Positions 63,125 to 64,000 of a stretch of 64,000 bases of DNA are shown piece by piece. The translations under genes were made by a program, and so were the position numbers. Each line of letters starts with the position of its first letter. Position 1 is the first letter of the stretch. The notes below the pieces were generated by a model. It had not been told where the DNA came from. It worked only from the letters and a program-made list of their open reading frames with translations, and searched no databases. Source of the stretch: Centroberyx gerrardi (taxonomy: Eukaryota; Chordata; Actinopteri; Beryciformes; Berycidae); the NCBI RefSeq assembly GCF_048128805.1, contig NC_136017.1:5664307-5728306 (forward strand). The letters run 5' to 3'.

Positions 63125-64000
63125 GTAAGTTACAGCGCGGGATTACATAGGAGTGTAAATCTGACCTGCAAAGGCAAAGAACAGCAACTGTGTGAGGAGT
63201 GAAATCAAGAAAAAATGACTTTATTAAATGACTTAAATGAATATCGCCTGCAAAAGTAATGTTGGTACAGAAGTAGATCATTTGGCAGTATTTATGATTG
63301 TTACGGATGTGATATCTAAAGCTTAGTCCTGACCTTTGACCTTTAAAACACACAAGACTAGTTACTGCTGTTTGCCTTTGTAGGCAGTGTAGTACATTGA
63401 AATAAACACATTTTTCCTGGTATCACTGTTGGATTACGACTAGAGTACATTTCCAACAAGGCACACCTCTTCCTGTAAATATGGATTGGAAATAATATGT
63501 TATTTTCTATAAGACCATCACGCTCTGCATAATGTATGCTCTTCAGATACACTCTGCTGTTCTGTGATATTTCCACAACAGCAGCTGCAATGGGAGTTTG
63601 ATATGAGAAAATGTTTCAGGATGTAAAACATCAGCGGTGAACGTCAGGTTTTGGTGTCAGTCCCTCAGAATCAAAGAGCGACGGCTTCTTTCTAGAGCCG
63701 CCATTTTGCACCAAGAGACGTCAAACAATCATACAGGGAGAAACCCATCGTAGAAGAAGAAGAGAGACCAATTTCTCCACCCACAGGAGCAGGAGAGAGA
63801 CCAGAATGCAATGCAGCCGAGAGACATGTTATGCTATCACTCTCTCCACTGCAGCAAGTTCACTCCTGCTCTCTGGGGGTTTATTGAAAGGAATTCTGGG
63901 AAATCACTAACTGGTGTAGAAGTAGACGAGGCAGGTTGAGGGAAAGTGGCTTCACCCAAAAAAGTAAATGACAACACTTGATCACAAAATAACTCCTGGT
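63125..64000 (+). other. col5a2 intron 37 (to window edge)
   Basis: Starts with GTAAGT after exon 37. No further Gly-X-Y exon is found before the window ends. It holds ordinary intronic sequence; I see no repeat or regulatory element I can name. Confidence 0.7.

Overview
This is vertebrate nuclear DNA, almost certainly from a ray-finned (teleost) fish and probably a percomorph. It has compact multi-exon genes with GT-AG introns, many dinucleotide microsatellites, Tc1-like and fold-back DNA transposon remnants, and a non-LTR retrotransposon tail typical of fish. The proteins are close to zebrafish and human orthologues. No bacterial, viral or CRISPR features are present. The exon models were built by hand from reading frames, splice dinucleotides, codon phase and remembered family sequences. 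No database search was run.

Layout. (1) 601-4851, minus: the first six coding exons of eed, the WD40 subunit of Polycomb repressive complex 2; the rest lies beyond the left edge. (2) 5858-19635, minus: a complete pwp2 (UTP1), with 21 coding exons and 917 residues, a subunit of the UTP-B module of the small-subunit processome. (3) 22477-29277, minus: a complete pjvk (pejvakin/DFNB59), the hearing-related member of the gasdermin family, with 6 coding exons and 368 residues. (4) 33165-63124 and onward, plus: the first 37 exons of a col5a2-type fibrillar collagen, covering the signal peptide, N-propeptide, N-telopeptide and 188 Gly-X-Y triplets of the main helix; the rest lies beyond the right edge. 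The first three genes read leftward and col5a2 diverges from pjvk. The four genes act in unrelated processes: chromatin, ribosome biogenesis, hair-cell/peroxisome biology and extracellular matrix. Nothing suggests an operon-like unit.

The most unusual coding feature is the col5a2 N-propeptide. It has four consecutive von Willebrand factor type C (VWC) modules, each in its own phase 1-1 exon, where human COL5A2 has one. The last module resembles the human one. The first three are near-copies of each other and sit in a recent tandem duplication that also copied intronic sequence.

The non-coding DNA is rich in fold-back elements. These include a perfect 74-bp inverted repeat in an eed intron, a nested palindrome in col5a2 intron 1, and at least four short inverted-repeat elements bounded by TTAA. 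Three exons have a microsatellite lying directly against a splice site: (TG)n at a pwp2 acceptor, (CA)n at a pjvk donor and (CT)n at a col5a2 acceptor.
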